Program-made: the position numbers and the translations under genes
Assembly: GCA_013400155.1 (NCBI GenBank)
Contig: VXBM01001557.1
Location: 1-64,000 of the forward strand
Direction of reading: 5' to 3'
DNA from: Helopsaltes ochotensis
Lineage: Eukaryota; Chordata; Aves; Passeriformes; Locustellidae
Length of the DNA: 64,000 nt
Notes under the pieces: model-generated
The model's database searches: none
What the model was told of the DNA's origin: nothing
Seen by the model: the letters and a program-made list of their open reading frames with translations, nothing else
Shown: in pieces, positions 49,401 through 60,154 of the stretch
Layout of the letters: every line of letters starts with the position of its first letter
Numbering within the stretch: position 1 is the first letter of the stretch

Positions 49401-52400
49401 ACCATATTTGAACATGACTAGTGTATTATTTTCTTGGCTGATTTTTTTTTTCCATATAAACAAGAGTTCAGCTGCAAAAACTTGACTCCGAACAAAGAAT
49501 ATTCAATATAATACAAATTCCAACAATCCAAACACTTTCTTTTATCAAACTCTCTCCCAGTGTAGTCATCCTCACTATCTGCCACAGTGCAAAAACAAAG
49601 GATCTTTTCAATATTTTTGGAAGAAAACCACAATGACTCAGAACCAAAATGGAAATGAGTGTTGCTTAAAATTGCAACATCCAGCAAATAAAAGGTTAAA
49701 TAAAAGGACCTGCCTACCTATTGCTCACTCTTAGATCATTCTTTTTTAATTATTTGGATAATATCAGTGGTAAACATGGTGCAGGAAATGATGAAGGGAA
49801 AAAAGAGAACAAACTGTCTTTACCCAATCTTTGTACAAGCTGGACCTACAACTTGGCAAAGGTGTCATATTTAGTTTCCCTAGACTATGTAGTGTGTATC
49901 CATTTCTCAAGCACTTAGAGGTCTGGTGTCACAACAATTCACTGGCTTCTAGGACATCTTGTGCTGCCTGGGCCCCTGTTCCTCTTCAGACACACCTACC
50001 TCTGCAGTTTTCAACTGCCATGCTTCTCCCCATGAGAAGGGACAACATGGGGAAATTGATGTAACTACTAGAATACTTGCTCTTAGCTTTTCTTGGTACT
50101 TTTGCAGCAAGTACATGGCTCTTCCCAGTATCATCTTGGATTTCAGCAAATACAGTTTCATTGAGGCTACAGTGAGCTACCTGCACTTAGAGTCAACAGA
50201 GATGTGACCTAGCACAACATCCATCCCAAAGAAACTCCAAAGCATGATTTCTAATGCCTAAAACATATTTAGGAAATGAGTCTGCAAACCACAGTGTAGG
50301 GTGGCACAGCATTTCTTAACTGCAGAGACCTAGGCTGGATCTGTTTTCTGTCACGATGGAAAAGTTTTAGGAGACAGCTTTGTCTGCCTAAAGTGACACT
50401 TGACAAGTTTTGATAACAAGCCTGCTGTGTTGATGCATTTTAACATGGACTCTTAATGTTTTTCATGTGTCTCAGAACACTTTCCAAAACCACAGAAACC
50501 CTATCCAAGTTACTGCCAAGCTCCAGGCAGGTCACGTAGAAACACAGGCATTGCTCTTTGCAGGGCACCGGGTGCTGAACCAGATCCGTAGGGCAAACAC
50601 CTAAATAGGAGAATTTTGCCAGGTGTAATTAACGCTCCATGTTTCTGTGACAGGCACTCTGCAATTGAAAAGCAAAAGCCCTCTTTGGGGCAGGAAGAGG
50701 GACGTAAATTGAGGTGGACAGGTAGCCTGACTTGCCAATGACAACCTTATTTTTGGCTTGCCCTAAGGAAGAGATGAGTTTTATGCTTTTTACCGCTAGA
50801 TGCACTCATCCAAGACCCTCTCCCACCCACACCAGCGCGCTGGGGGACCCGGAACCAGCCCCTTATGCTGGAGATGCGGGCTTTGCATCCCTCCCGGGAG
50901 GGAGCTGCCCGGGCAGCGGGCCCACGCACCCTGCGGAACAGCGCCACAGCGTTCGCCGAGGCGCCGTAGTGGGACAGGACGGCGGCGCTGCTGCTGAGGC
51001 CGAAGGGCACCTCCGGGATCTGTCCGGCCGCCAGGCGAAACTGCTCCGCTTCGGGGCTCTGCGGGTCCTGCGGAGGCAGAGGAGGGACAGTGAGGGGCTG
51101 AGCGGATGAGGGGCCGAGCCCGAACGGGGCTCCTGGGGCCGTACCAACACCGGCACCGGTACCGACACCGACACCAACACCGGTACCAACACCGACACCG
51201 GCACCGGTACCAACACCGGTACCAACACCGGCACCGGCACCGACACTGGTACCAGCACAGACACCGGTACCAGCACCGACACCGGTACCAACACCGGCAC
51301 CGGTACCAACACCGGTACCAACACCGGCACTGACACCGGNNNNNNNNNNNNNNNNNNNNNNNNNNNNNNNNNNNNNNNNNNNNNNNNNNNNNNNNNNNNN
51401 NNNNNNNNNNNNNNNNNNNNNNNNNNNNNNNNNNNNNNNNNNNNNNNNNNNNNNNNNNNNNNNNNNNNNNNNNNNNNNNNNNNNNNNNNNNNNNNNNNNN
51501 NNNNNNNNNNNNNNNNNNNNNNNNNNNNNNNNNNNNNNNNNNNNNNNNNNNNNNNNNNNNNNNNNNNNNNNNNNNNNNNNNNNNNNNNNNNNNNNNNNNN
51601 NNNNNNNNNNNNNNGTCCCCGCGGGAGCGGCCCCGCCGCCACCCCCTGCGCGGGCGGGCGGCTCCGGGATCCGGGAACCCGCCAGAACGGTGCTGAGCCC
51701 TTGGGCACTCAAAAGGGAGGGGACAAACCCAGAACATAGGTGTAGCACGTTTAAATATATATATGTGGGGGGGGGCGCATGTATATATAAGTGTGCGTTT
51801 ATAAAATATATAGGTAAACATCACAATTTTTAAGCTAATCTTGATTCTAGAGTCAGGGGATTACAATTTTGAACACCTTGCATTATCAGCACCGTAGTTC
51901 CTTTTAAAATGGTATCTTAGGTACATCCTGTAAAAAGTTAATTCAGGTATATCGAAGAATAGAAATACGTGATTTCTCAGTATTTTGAGGTCCATTCTCT
52001 TTCCTGCAGAGAGCATTAGCTACTACTAGCCTTTGCCTGTATTAAAGCCTTCCTTGCTATTCCCATTCCCAACTTTTCAGTAATGTATTTTTGATACTTC
52101 TATTTATTGGATATAAATTCTCAGGACATGGTCTCTGCTTGGAATTGGTTTGTTTTTCTTTTTAGTTTGAACTGTCAGATCAGCTGTTTGTGAGCCCAGA
52201 GAGAATGGAAAACAAAATTTTTTGTTTGTTCCAAAGAAAAACATCTCTCATGACCCGTTTTGGAAATGCCAATGCATCAACATTGCTCTGGTGAGAGCGC
52301 TAAAGCCTAGGGTGGGAATAATCTTGCTGAGTTTTGGAGCATTCCTGGGAAACCTGGGGTTTAATCAGGCCGAGCATGGCCTTTTCTCAGAGACACGCAG

Positions 52401-54456
52401 CGTTTCTGGAGCAGCGTGCTGTGTTTCCATCACGGCATGCTGTTCCCAGTCAGAGAGGCTGCGCTCATTATACGGGAAGCTTGCCGAGCCACGTACTGCA
52501 GTGAACTGAAAGGCTGCAGCAGAGAAATAATTTATGGTGAGCAGAGAACATGGACTTTATTTGGATAAATATACTTTCAGGCCGAGAGCCAAGCCTTCAT
52601 GGCACATACACGTCTTTATCTACTGTTCAAACGCAGCCCTGTCATGCCTCAGGCCCTGAATGCCCGAGATGCTGCTGGCTGCTGCCCCACGCTCCTGGCA
52701 ACTGGGGCTGCACGGCAGCAGTCTCCCGTCTGGCTTTGAAGAACGCAATCCTGCAGAGGGAGGTCACTGTGGCACAAGACAAAAGGAGCCGTGTCCCTGC
52801 TGCAGCTCAGGAGGAGGCTCTGGGTACAGCTCTGCCGCAAGCCCAGCCAGCTGCCCTCGGGGAAGGAGGCGTCTCGGCACTTTCATTCTGCCTGTGCACA
52901 TTGCCTGGCTGCTTTGCACAGCTTTTAGCGCTGCAAGAAGCTCCAGCCGCCTGCAGGCACCGAAGTGGAGGCGGCTGGTGCTCTGTGATCAGTGCTTACA
53001 AGGCCCCTGGGGCACAAGGCTCCTGTGCTCACAGACTCGCTGCTGCGCACGCTGCACAGGCTGCACAGTCCTCACTCTGTGGTGGGCTGGGAGATGTCAC
53101 TGCCCTGTACCCAGAGCACGGTGCCCTCCCCAGACTGCCCTCCAGCCCCGGGCACAGGGCAGAAGGAGGAAGGTGCTTGCAGAAGGACCTGGTTTTGAAA
53201 GCCTGAAGCCTTCTCTGACATGAGGCAGTGTGTGAACAGCAGAAGAGCAGGACAGAGCTCAAAGAAAACATGGAAAAAGGTGCAACTTGGGAGCCTTAAA
53301 AGTAATAAGGATCCTGTTAAAGAGGCCTCTGTTTTACGGTGCTGTAACTCAATATATATTTTCCTTTTATTTTCTGAGGAAAAATACTCATGCCATTTGG
53401 TGGGGGGGTGGGGCAAAGGACTCGTATTTGTCACTCAGTTTTGAATTCAGTGGATTTTAGATAAAAAGAGACGGAGATCTCAAGGATAACTACTCTGGGG
53501 AACAAAGAAGTGAGACAGAGACCATGCCTGCATCCTCCCTACGAAGAGGCTGCAGCCTGAGCCAAAACCGTCTTGGACTTCAGCGGACCTGCACTATCAC
53601 TTCTCCCTGAGAGTTGGCTTCCTCATCCCTATCACAGGCAGTCTTACTCTGTCTTACTCTGTCTTTGCTGACTACAGCAAATAACTGACATTCCCACTCA
53701 CCCCTCACCAACACTGTTTCAATACTATGCACATTTCTTTGTTTCTTCCCCTGCAGCATTTCCCTCTCTCCCGCTCCAGGGCTCTTACAACCTCCTTCAT
53801 CTTCCTCCCTTGCTCCACCTCCTTTTCTATGCACAGACCAGATTCCTGTGCTCTCTCTGTGACCCATCACCTAATCCCTCCACATGCCTGTCACAGCCCC
53901 AGCATCTTTTGGGAGAACAGCTGCCTTTGGCAGGTGTTTACACCACATCCAGCCTCATACTCTCATCAAGGTGGGATAGAGCTCACAACCGGCAGAGGGG
54001 AGGTGCTGTGAACACACCTGGAAGAATCCAATGACTGCCACCTCTGCGCTGCTGACGAAGGCTTCGGCATCTGCAATGTTGTTTAACAGGGTAGGTTTCT
54101 CTGTGGCGCTGGCTGTGCCTGCAGAGCAAAGGTCAGGGTTGGACAGAGTGTACACAAGGAGCAGCTCAAAGAAGATCCCCCCCAACACACACACACAAGC
54201 ACCCAAACCTTACAAACTCAACCAACACACCTCTCCTGCAAGCTCAACACAATGTTTGTGCATCATACCTTGGATAAGGAGGACTCCCTGCAGCAGACCC
54301 AGACTTTCCCCAAGGCAGGAAGAAAGCTCACTTACTGTGGGATGCAGAGTCACTCCCTCCAGCACACCCTGATGGGGAGCATCTGGCAAGCAGGATAACA
54401 AAGAGGCATGGGAAGACAGATGTGCCTATGGTACCAGCTTGCCTTCTCCTCGCCAT
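36745..54456 (-). CDS. ERP27: endoplasmic reticulum protein 27 (non-catalytic PDI-family)
   Basis: ERP27 is an ER-lumen chaperone built of two thioredoxin-fold domains (b and b') without a CxxC active site. It binds unfolded clients and the isomerase ERp57. Coding exons are 54336-54456, 54018-54118, 50930-51067, 47516-47629, 44351-44476, 37436-37633 and 36745-36789 (843 nt = 280 aa; human 273). The first intron is phase 1, the others phase 0, all GT-AG. The signal peptide has n-region MARRRQ and core VFPCLFVILLA. Recognisable stretches are AEVAVIGFFQ, LSHYGASANAVALFRR, LTRFVRMNELRLVTEYNPV, FNLLLITDKMSP, ILFILLDSN and SQLPALAMF. The acidic loop DDEHD (237-241) stands where human has DDEWD, reported as the ERp57 contact. 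The C-terminus is NEEL, where human ends KVEL. Exon 3 is unusually GC-rich and lies beside a hexamer repeat and gap. The ATG used is the one directly before the signal peptide; an upstream in-frame ATG at 54714 lacks such context. Identification is firm. Confidence 0.93.
41941..42016 (+). mobile_element. short CR1 LINE 3' end in ERP27 intron 5
   Basis: ggttggactcaaccatctta followed by ttcacagttctatgat matches the last part of CR1. It lies between ERP27 exons 5 and 6. Confidence 0.65.
46402..46430. repeat. poly(T) run in ERP27 intron 4
   Basis: About 29 T residues preceded by G-rich sequence (ggggggagagggggtgg). No retroposed gene body was recognised next to it. Confidence 0.85.
46906..46949. 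repeat. (GGTT)n microsatellite, second locus
   Basis: About eleven GGTT units in ERP27 intron 4, the same motif as the larger array at 23402-23590. Confidence 0.9.
48178..48210. repeat. A-rich run in ERP27 intron 3
   Basis: Runs of A interrupted by single G residues. No coding content is seen. Confidence 0.8.
51140..51614. repeat. GC-rich hexamer minisatellite with assembly gap
   Basis: About 200 known bases (51140-51339) consist of six-base units of the form NNNACC, mainly ggtacc, aacacc, ggcacc and gacacc. They run into 275 N (51340-51614). The array lies in ERP27 intron 2, starting about 70 bases upstream of the exon 3 acceptor. The GGTACC units are self-complementary. Very GC-rich DNA follows the gap (51615-51680). 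On the minus strand the array is free of stops and in frame with exon 3, reading Val/Ala-Gly-Thr-Gly. Confidence 0.9.
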
Positions 54457-55172
54457 GCCACCCTTCTCCGGTCCTCTCCTCTGCAAGAGACACGTCAGCT
54501 GCTGTGGGGACCCACAACCTCTTCTGGGGTGGTGGGAAGGGAGCAGCTGGCCCAGGGCAAAGCCTTCAGCTCCTGAGATAACTGCCTGGCTGGAGAAAGC
54601 CCCTCCCTGCTGTGCAGGAATCAGCCTTGGAGAGCTGCACCAACACTGCCAGTGGTTTGTCCTCACCCACAGCACTGGAGATGGCAGCTGCCCTGCACCT
54701 CTGTGACCAGACACCCCAGCTAGTTAAGAACATCCCCCTCCAGGTGATGGATCCCAGAGGCTGATGTTCCCTTGTGCCTGGCCAGCAGGCTAGCCACGGG
54801 GCCATGCAAATCTTGCATTAGCTCTGGGGAACAGCTGCTACGGCAAGTGTTAAACCTGAGAAGGGTATGTTACAGCTCCCTGGCTCCTTCAGTCGCCATC
54901 TGGTACGAGAGGTGGGGGCTGTCTACCCCTGGAGTCTACCCCCATCTCAGCCCAGACTTTGGGCTTCAAAGGATTCATGAAATCCCTGAAGGAAACAGTT
55001 CTGAAATAATTTGCTTATAGAGTAAGGCTGATGTTTTGAAGGAGGAGGGCTATTTCCCTGCTGAAGTATGCTCTTAAGTCTTCCCATAATGCATTCTTCA
55101 CATACACATCACTGAGAAACATGCTCTAGAAAAGAATGTGACACACATGCAGAAAAGAAGAAAGAAACTGGT

Positions 55173-55178
55173 TTTATT
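55173..55178 (-). promoter_or_regulatory. poly(A) signal of ARHGDIB
   Basis: Minus-strand AATAAA about 560 bases after the stop codon. The transcript would end near 55155, only about 700 bases before the ERP27 start codon. Confidence 0.6.
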
Positions 55179-55739
55179 CTCAGACAGTGAAGTCCTGTTA
55201 CGGCTAGCTTCATTCCCCCTGACTGGCTTTGCCTGCACAAGGATGGATTTTAACAGGGTAGGGCACCAGATACAGACCAGGAGACCATTACGGGAGGTAA
55301 GCAACCCTTTACAATGAGTCAGAGCACATGGCAAGTGTAACTCAAGATAGGGATTTTCCAGGGACCATTCTGCCCCTGCCAGGTGATCTTGTTTCCACGA
55401 AAAGGCACTTCCAGGACTGGAGTTGGTACGGGAGAGATGGGGAAAACAGTAGGAAGTAGTGGGGGAGAGGGAGGGAGATGCTTCCCAATCTAACCCATCA
55501 TGTGTCATGATGGTGGTGAGAATGGTTGGGTTGTTTTCAGTGTATCAGAAGAAGCAGCAAAGGCCGCCTGCAGGGTTGTGCATCGACCACGGCTGGCACA
55601 GAGCCCCAGCACCCACAGGAAGGGCTGCCAGGGCTGTGGCCAGCCATGCTGGCAGGCAGGAGCAGTGGTGGGCATGGCCCACCTGGAGACTGATGCAGGA
55701 CGCAAGGGGATAGGAAGGGGGAAGGCAAACTGGGTGAAT

Positions 55740-58700
55740 TCATTCTGTCCATTCCTTCTTGATGGACAGGTTCCACTCCCAGGTGAGATGGTCATGCTTG
55801 TCATCATCCGTGAAGAAGGATTTGTTGTGATAGGTGCCTCGAGCCAGCATACCCTTAGGAGCCTCTTCAATAGGTGTCAGGAACTCGTACTCCTCTGGCC
55901 GTGGCCCATAGCTGCCAACCATGAATGTGGCTTTGTCCACTAGGAGAAAACAATCCACAGGGAATAAGCCCCTCAGATGGGGAATGATAAGGGAGAGAGG
56001 AAGCCATGAGCAAAAGAGCAGAAAGGAGTGGGAGGAGAAAGGAGCAGTCCATGTCAGCAAAGGAGAGCAGAATCAGTGGGAAAATTGGGTTAGTGAAGCA
56101 TAAGGACAGCTGGAAGGATAACACGGATGGATGGGCAGGTGAACAAGCAACTCAGTTTGTACACTCCCACATGTATGTGCTTGTCCTGGTTTGACATAAA
56201 GTTGGGAGGAAACTGAACACTCTGGCTGCTAGAAGGGTGTGAGTACACCCAGCATATGGCTCAAGATCTACTTTGATTTCCCACTACTTCTGTTTACTGG
56301 TGAGAAGGCACCAGTTATATGTGCTGAACAGGATGCTGAAGCCTTAGAGGTGGTTGCACGAAAATGCATGTGGAGTCTGTGCATGTGCAAAATGAGGCTT
56401 TCCTCTGCCTTGTCCAAGCAGAGCAGCACCAAGGAGAGCCCATGGGCAAATACAGGGCCCTGCATACAATGGGAAATTTCACAGAGCAGGTCTGAATTTT
56501 ACCAAGTACTTCTGAAGAGCTTTCAGAGGGTGGGGAGCTCCACACAGGAGTGGAAGCTCTGTATGGAGAGGCAACCTGTGGCAAGCACTGTCTAAGCAGA
56601 GTCTCTGTGGACTTTGCTACTGCAGTGGTGTAGCACACAGATACCAGAGGGGGCTCATACTGAGTTCACACCATACAAGAAACTGCTGTTCTGGGTGAAG
56701 CAGGCTTATGAACTCTGCTGAGAAGTCACCTCCTGAGTGTTAGCATAGGTGGGCCTTGGGACCAAGGGAGCCTCTGTCCCAGTCCAGAGCTGCAGGAACA
56801 CTTCTTTGAGAAGAGGGAACACACAGGTAGGAGCAGTGTTGTGCAGGGCATGCAGGGCTCTTACTCACCCTTCACCCCTGTCCGGTAGGTATGCTGCACA
56901 TATTTCAGTCCGGACACAATGTCCCTGTTTACCTGCAGAAAGTAACCAGAAGTGTCAGGAGAAGAGTTTTGGTTCTGTACCTGATGATTTTCCCCCTCCT
57001 CAGGGACATACCCATCTTGGCTGCCTACACAAGGGAGCCTCAGCACAGGGCACATTGTACAGGTCCCTAAAACAACTTCTCCATAGGTATCTGGACACCT
57101 TTAGCATCCTCTGTGCATCTCCTGCTCTTATCCATCCCCTGCCCAACTTTGAAGCTGACCAAAGCACATCAGTAAGGTTCTCAAGACATGCTGATGAGGA
57201 CAAAGAAAAGTGAAGCAGGAAGTTCCCATTTAATGATTTTCATACTGGAAACCATACATGGGTAACTAGAGTCATCCCTTCAGCCCCAATGAATGGATAG
57301 CTTCCAGGTGCCCTCTCAGTTCCATGGGGAACTGGTAAGTTTCTTCTCAAAAGAGAGAGAAAGTTTTCATAATCTTTTCTCAAATTTCCCATGGAAGCTT
57401 GGATGTATCCACTGCTGCTCTCCTCCAGCATACACTGCCTTCCCAAAAGAGTACACTACTCAATCTGAAAACAAGATGGACAGTTCCTTTTACATGCCGG
57501 GGTAGAAGTCATACAGTATGAGCCCCTACCACCCACAGAACTGATGGAAGGAGTTAGAATAACCTGTCTGGCTTCAGGCATGTCCGGTCAACAAGGCACA
57601 GATACAGATGGAAATATTTCACAGCACAAAAGACAGCTGGAGGTGTCTTGGAGGAGAGCATCAGGGAACCTTCATCTCTGAGACAGCAAGCCTCAGAGAA
57701 AAAGGAAACTCTGCCCTACAGAATCCACAATATTAACACCTTCCCTCATCTGTCTCATGAGAATTATCTTTCTTCCCTTTTTGCCTTCTCTTCCAAGCCC
57801 AGCTTTGAAGCAAGCACTTGCAGAGATGATCAGATCAGTGCTGGATGCCACACTGCAGCATGGCCAAGTTTCATTTTCAGCTGTTAACAGAAGAAATGGC
57901 TGACACACTGATTAATGGGACTGAAGGAGATATAAGCCCATTTGGGTATATCACGACCTGAAGATTTCAGGTATCTTCAGTCAAATGCTACAATATTACA
58001 TCTTTTTAATATGTACATGAAGCCCAGTAATACTGACTGAATTGGTACTTCATGAATAGACATTCTGTCTTCTCTTCTCCTCCCTGTTCATTTCCACTTA
58101 GTGTGAAGCAAAGATTTTTCAGTGGCTAAAAAGCAAAACCAAACTCGGCCAAAACTACCCATCTGGCTTTTAAACCACTTGTTGTTTATGAGTGTGACCA
58201 AACAGAAACCAGCTTCCTCCTAGCAGTGAGCATGCAGAAACGATTTCCTGGAAATACCTCATCCCTTATTGGGTAGAACAACACCTGCAGCTAGGGGAGC
58301 TTTGCAACTGTTCAGCTTTTGGCATGCTGCCTGGCTCTAGCTAAATGATAGACTGGCCTTAGCAACTGATAAGAAGTGACTGGAAGGAAAACAACTCACT
58401 CTGAAGTGGATCTTAACTCTGTATTCCACCCCCTCCTTTAGTACGAAGGTCTCTTTCTTGAGTGCTTCAAGATCACCTGCAAGGAGAGGATCAAGCTGTC
58501 AGCTAGAGAAGTCACAGCAAGGAGAGATCAGGCACAGGGGGGAAGATGGGGGGGGTTGCTGTCAGAGGTGAGCATCCCTTCAAAGGATGTCACCTGTAAA
58601 ATGAGTACAGAGACGTCTGTGTAAGATTGTGTTGTGCGACCAAAGTACACAGAAATTCCTGGGTGTTCTTATGTATCTGTGCCCACAGAAAATAATGCCT

Positions 58701-60143
58701 AAAACAAACACAGGTCTGAGCACATATACACAGAGATGTTTATGCACTGACTTGTTGCTGAGCATATGCAGGAGTGTGTGTATGCCCCATCCATGCCGTG
58801 AGAGAGCTTGTTTCACAGCTCCTGCCCAGCTTGGAAGGCTGCCTGGGCCCCATAGGGCTCTGCATGATTTTGGGCAAACAGGAAGCCTCTCTGCCTCTCC
58901 AGGCCCAGCTTCCTCTTGCCACAGAAAAGCCCATATAAGGCTCTCTCCCTGTGTCCCCAGGGGCCGGAACTGCAGTATTGCTCGATTCTGACATTTCAAT
59001 ACAGCCTGTTACCCAAATGCATGCACATCCCTTGTGCTCATGAAGTCTCATTGAAAGGATGCAAGCAAAGGTAGCTCCTAGAGCAGGCTGGATGAAGAAA
59101 AAGACCCTCGATATTTTCCTCTGTTACATTTCCTTCTTTTTTATTCACATGAGTATTCCTTAAAATAAGAAACAAGGCTAAGATGACTTCAGAGTTCCAC
59201 TAAAACCCACTGTAGCATCCCAAAGACAAATTCTGTTTTAACTTGGAGCATGCCAGGGCCTTTGCTTGTTCCTCTTTGTGACCAAGAGCAGAGCCTGTGC
59301 CTACCTGTAAGGTCCATAGTGATCGGTCCTGGAGCAGAATCACATACCAGGGTGAGTCTGGTGACCACCACATTGGGAGCTGTTGGGTCTGCAGGTAGGA
59401 AAAGTCAGCGGGAAGCTGTCAGCTTGTACAATTAAATGCAAGCAGTGGGGAATGACACCGAAGAAACAGGCATGCCTTGCCACAAAGAAACTGCATTTCA
59501 TGAAACACCCAGTAATTCCAGGCTTCTTTAACACAATAGGACCACGTGTCTACCCAGTCCTTCCACATGGATCCCTCTGGCCTCCATCACAGTACCTAGA
59601 GGTGGTCTTTCCACCACAGAAAACTTCCTTCTTAAGATTATTCTGAGTAAAAAGACCACCTTTCAGCATAGGCTGACCCTTTCACGTTCCTAACCCCTCA
59701 GAAGTCCTCTGAGACCCATACATCTCCCACAATGAGTCCTTTTCCGATGCCAACACTCCCAAGTAATCCTCCTAACACTCAGAGCATCTTCTGTGCTTCC
59801 TTTATGTGCAACTTTCTACCTGCTCAGTCCCCAGTCCTCCAGCATAAGCAGTGCATGTCTGATCAAACAAGATCCCTCTTCTTTGATGCAACCTTGCCTC
59901 ATCCCTACAGCACATTGTTGCAGCACATCTCCCCAGTCCCTCCTTATCAGTGTGCCCCAGCCTACCTACTACCACAGGTCCATCTCCCAGCAGGGACTTC
60001 TTGTATTTAGCAAGGCTTTCATCATCCTTGTCCAACTCTTGCAGCTCCTGCAGTGTTTTCTGGGGAGGAGGTTTGTAATTGAGTTTCCCATCCAGCTCAT
60101 CATCGTCATCCTCCACATGAGGTTCTTGTGTCTTCTCAGTCAT
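55740..60143 (-). CDS. ARHGDIB: Rho GDP-dissociation inhibitor 2 (D4-GDI/LyGDI)
   Basis: This cytosolic protein holds Rho-family GTPases (Rac, Rho, Cdc42) in the GDP-bound, membrane-free state by masking their prenyl tail. It is mainly expressed in blood cells. Coding exons are 59966-60143, 59305-59388, 58400-58476, 56869-56932 and 55740-55939 (178+84+77+64+200 nt = 200 aa; human 201); all have GT-AG ends and joined phases. The N-terminal arm (1-59) has the acidic run EDDDDELDG with the caspase-3 site DELD at 15-18 and the switch-contacting helices (KPPPQKTLQELQ). The immunoglobulin-like fold follows, with APNVVVTRLTLVC, VNRDIVSGLKYVQHTYRTG and DKATFMVGSYGPRPEEYEF, ending KKEWTE. Identity to human is very high. 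The exon 2 acceptor 11 bases before the ATG (after 60154) shows that at least one 5' UTR exon lies upstream, outside the firm model. Spacing to ERP27 is short and head-to-tail. Confidence 0.96.
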
Positions 60144-60154
60144 GGTCACTTGGT

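Noticed and set aside
50747..51824. Minus-strand frames of 281-342 aa across the GC-rich repeat
   Set aside because: They run through 275 N and a hexamer repeat. Only 50930-51067 is real coding sequence (ERP27 exon 3).
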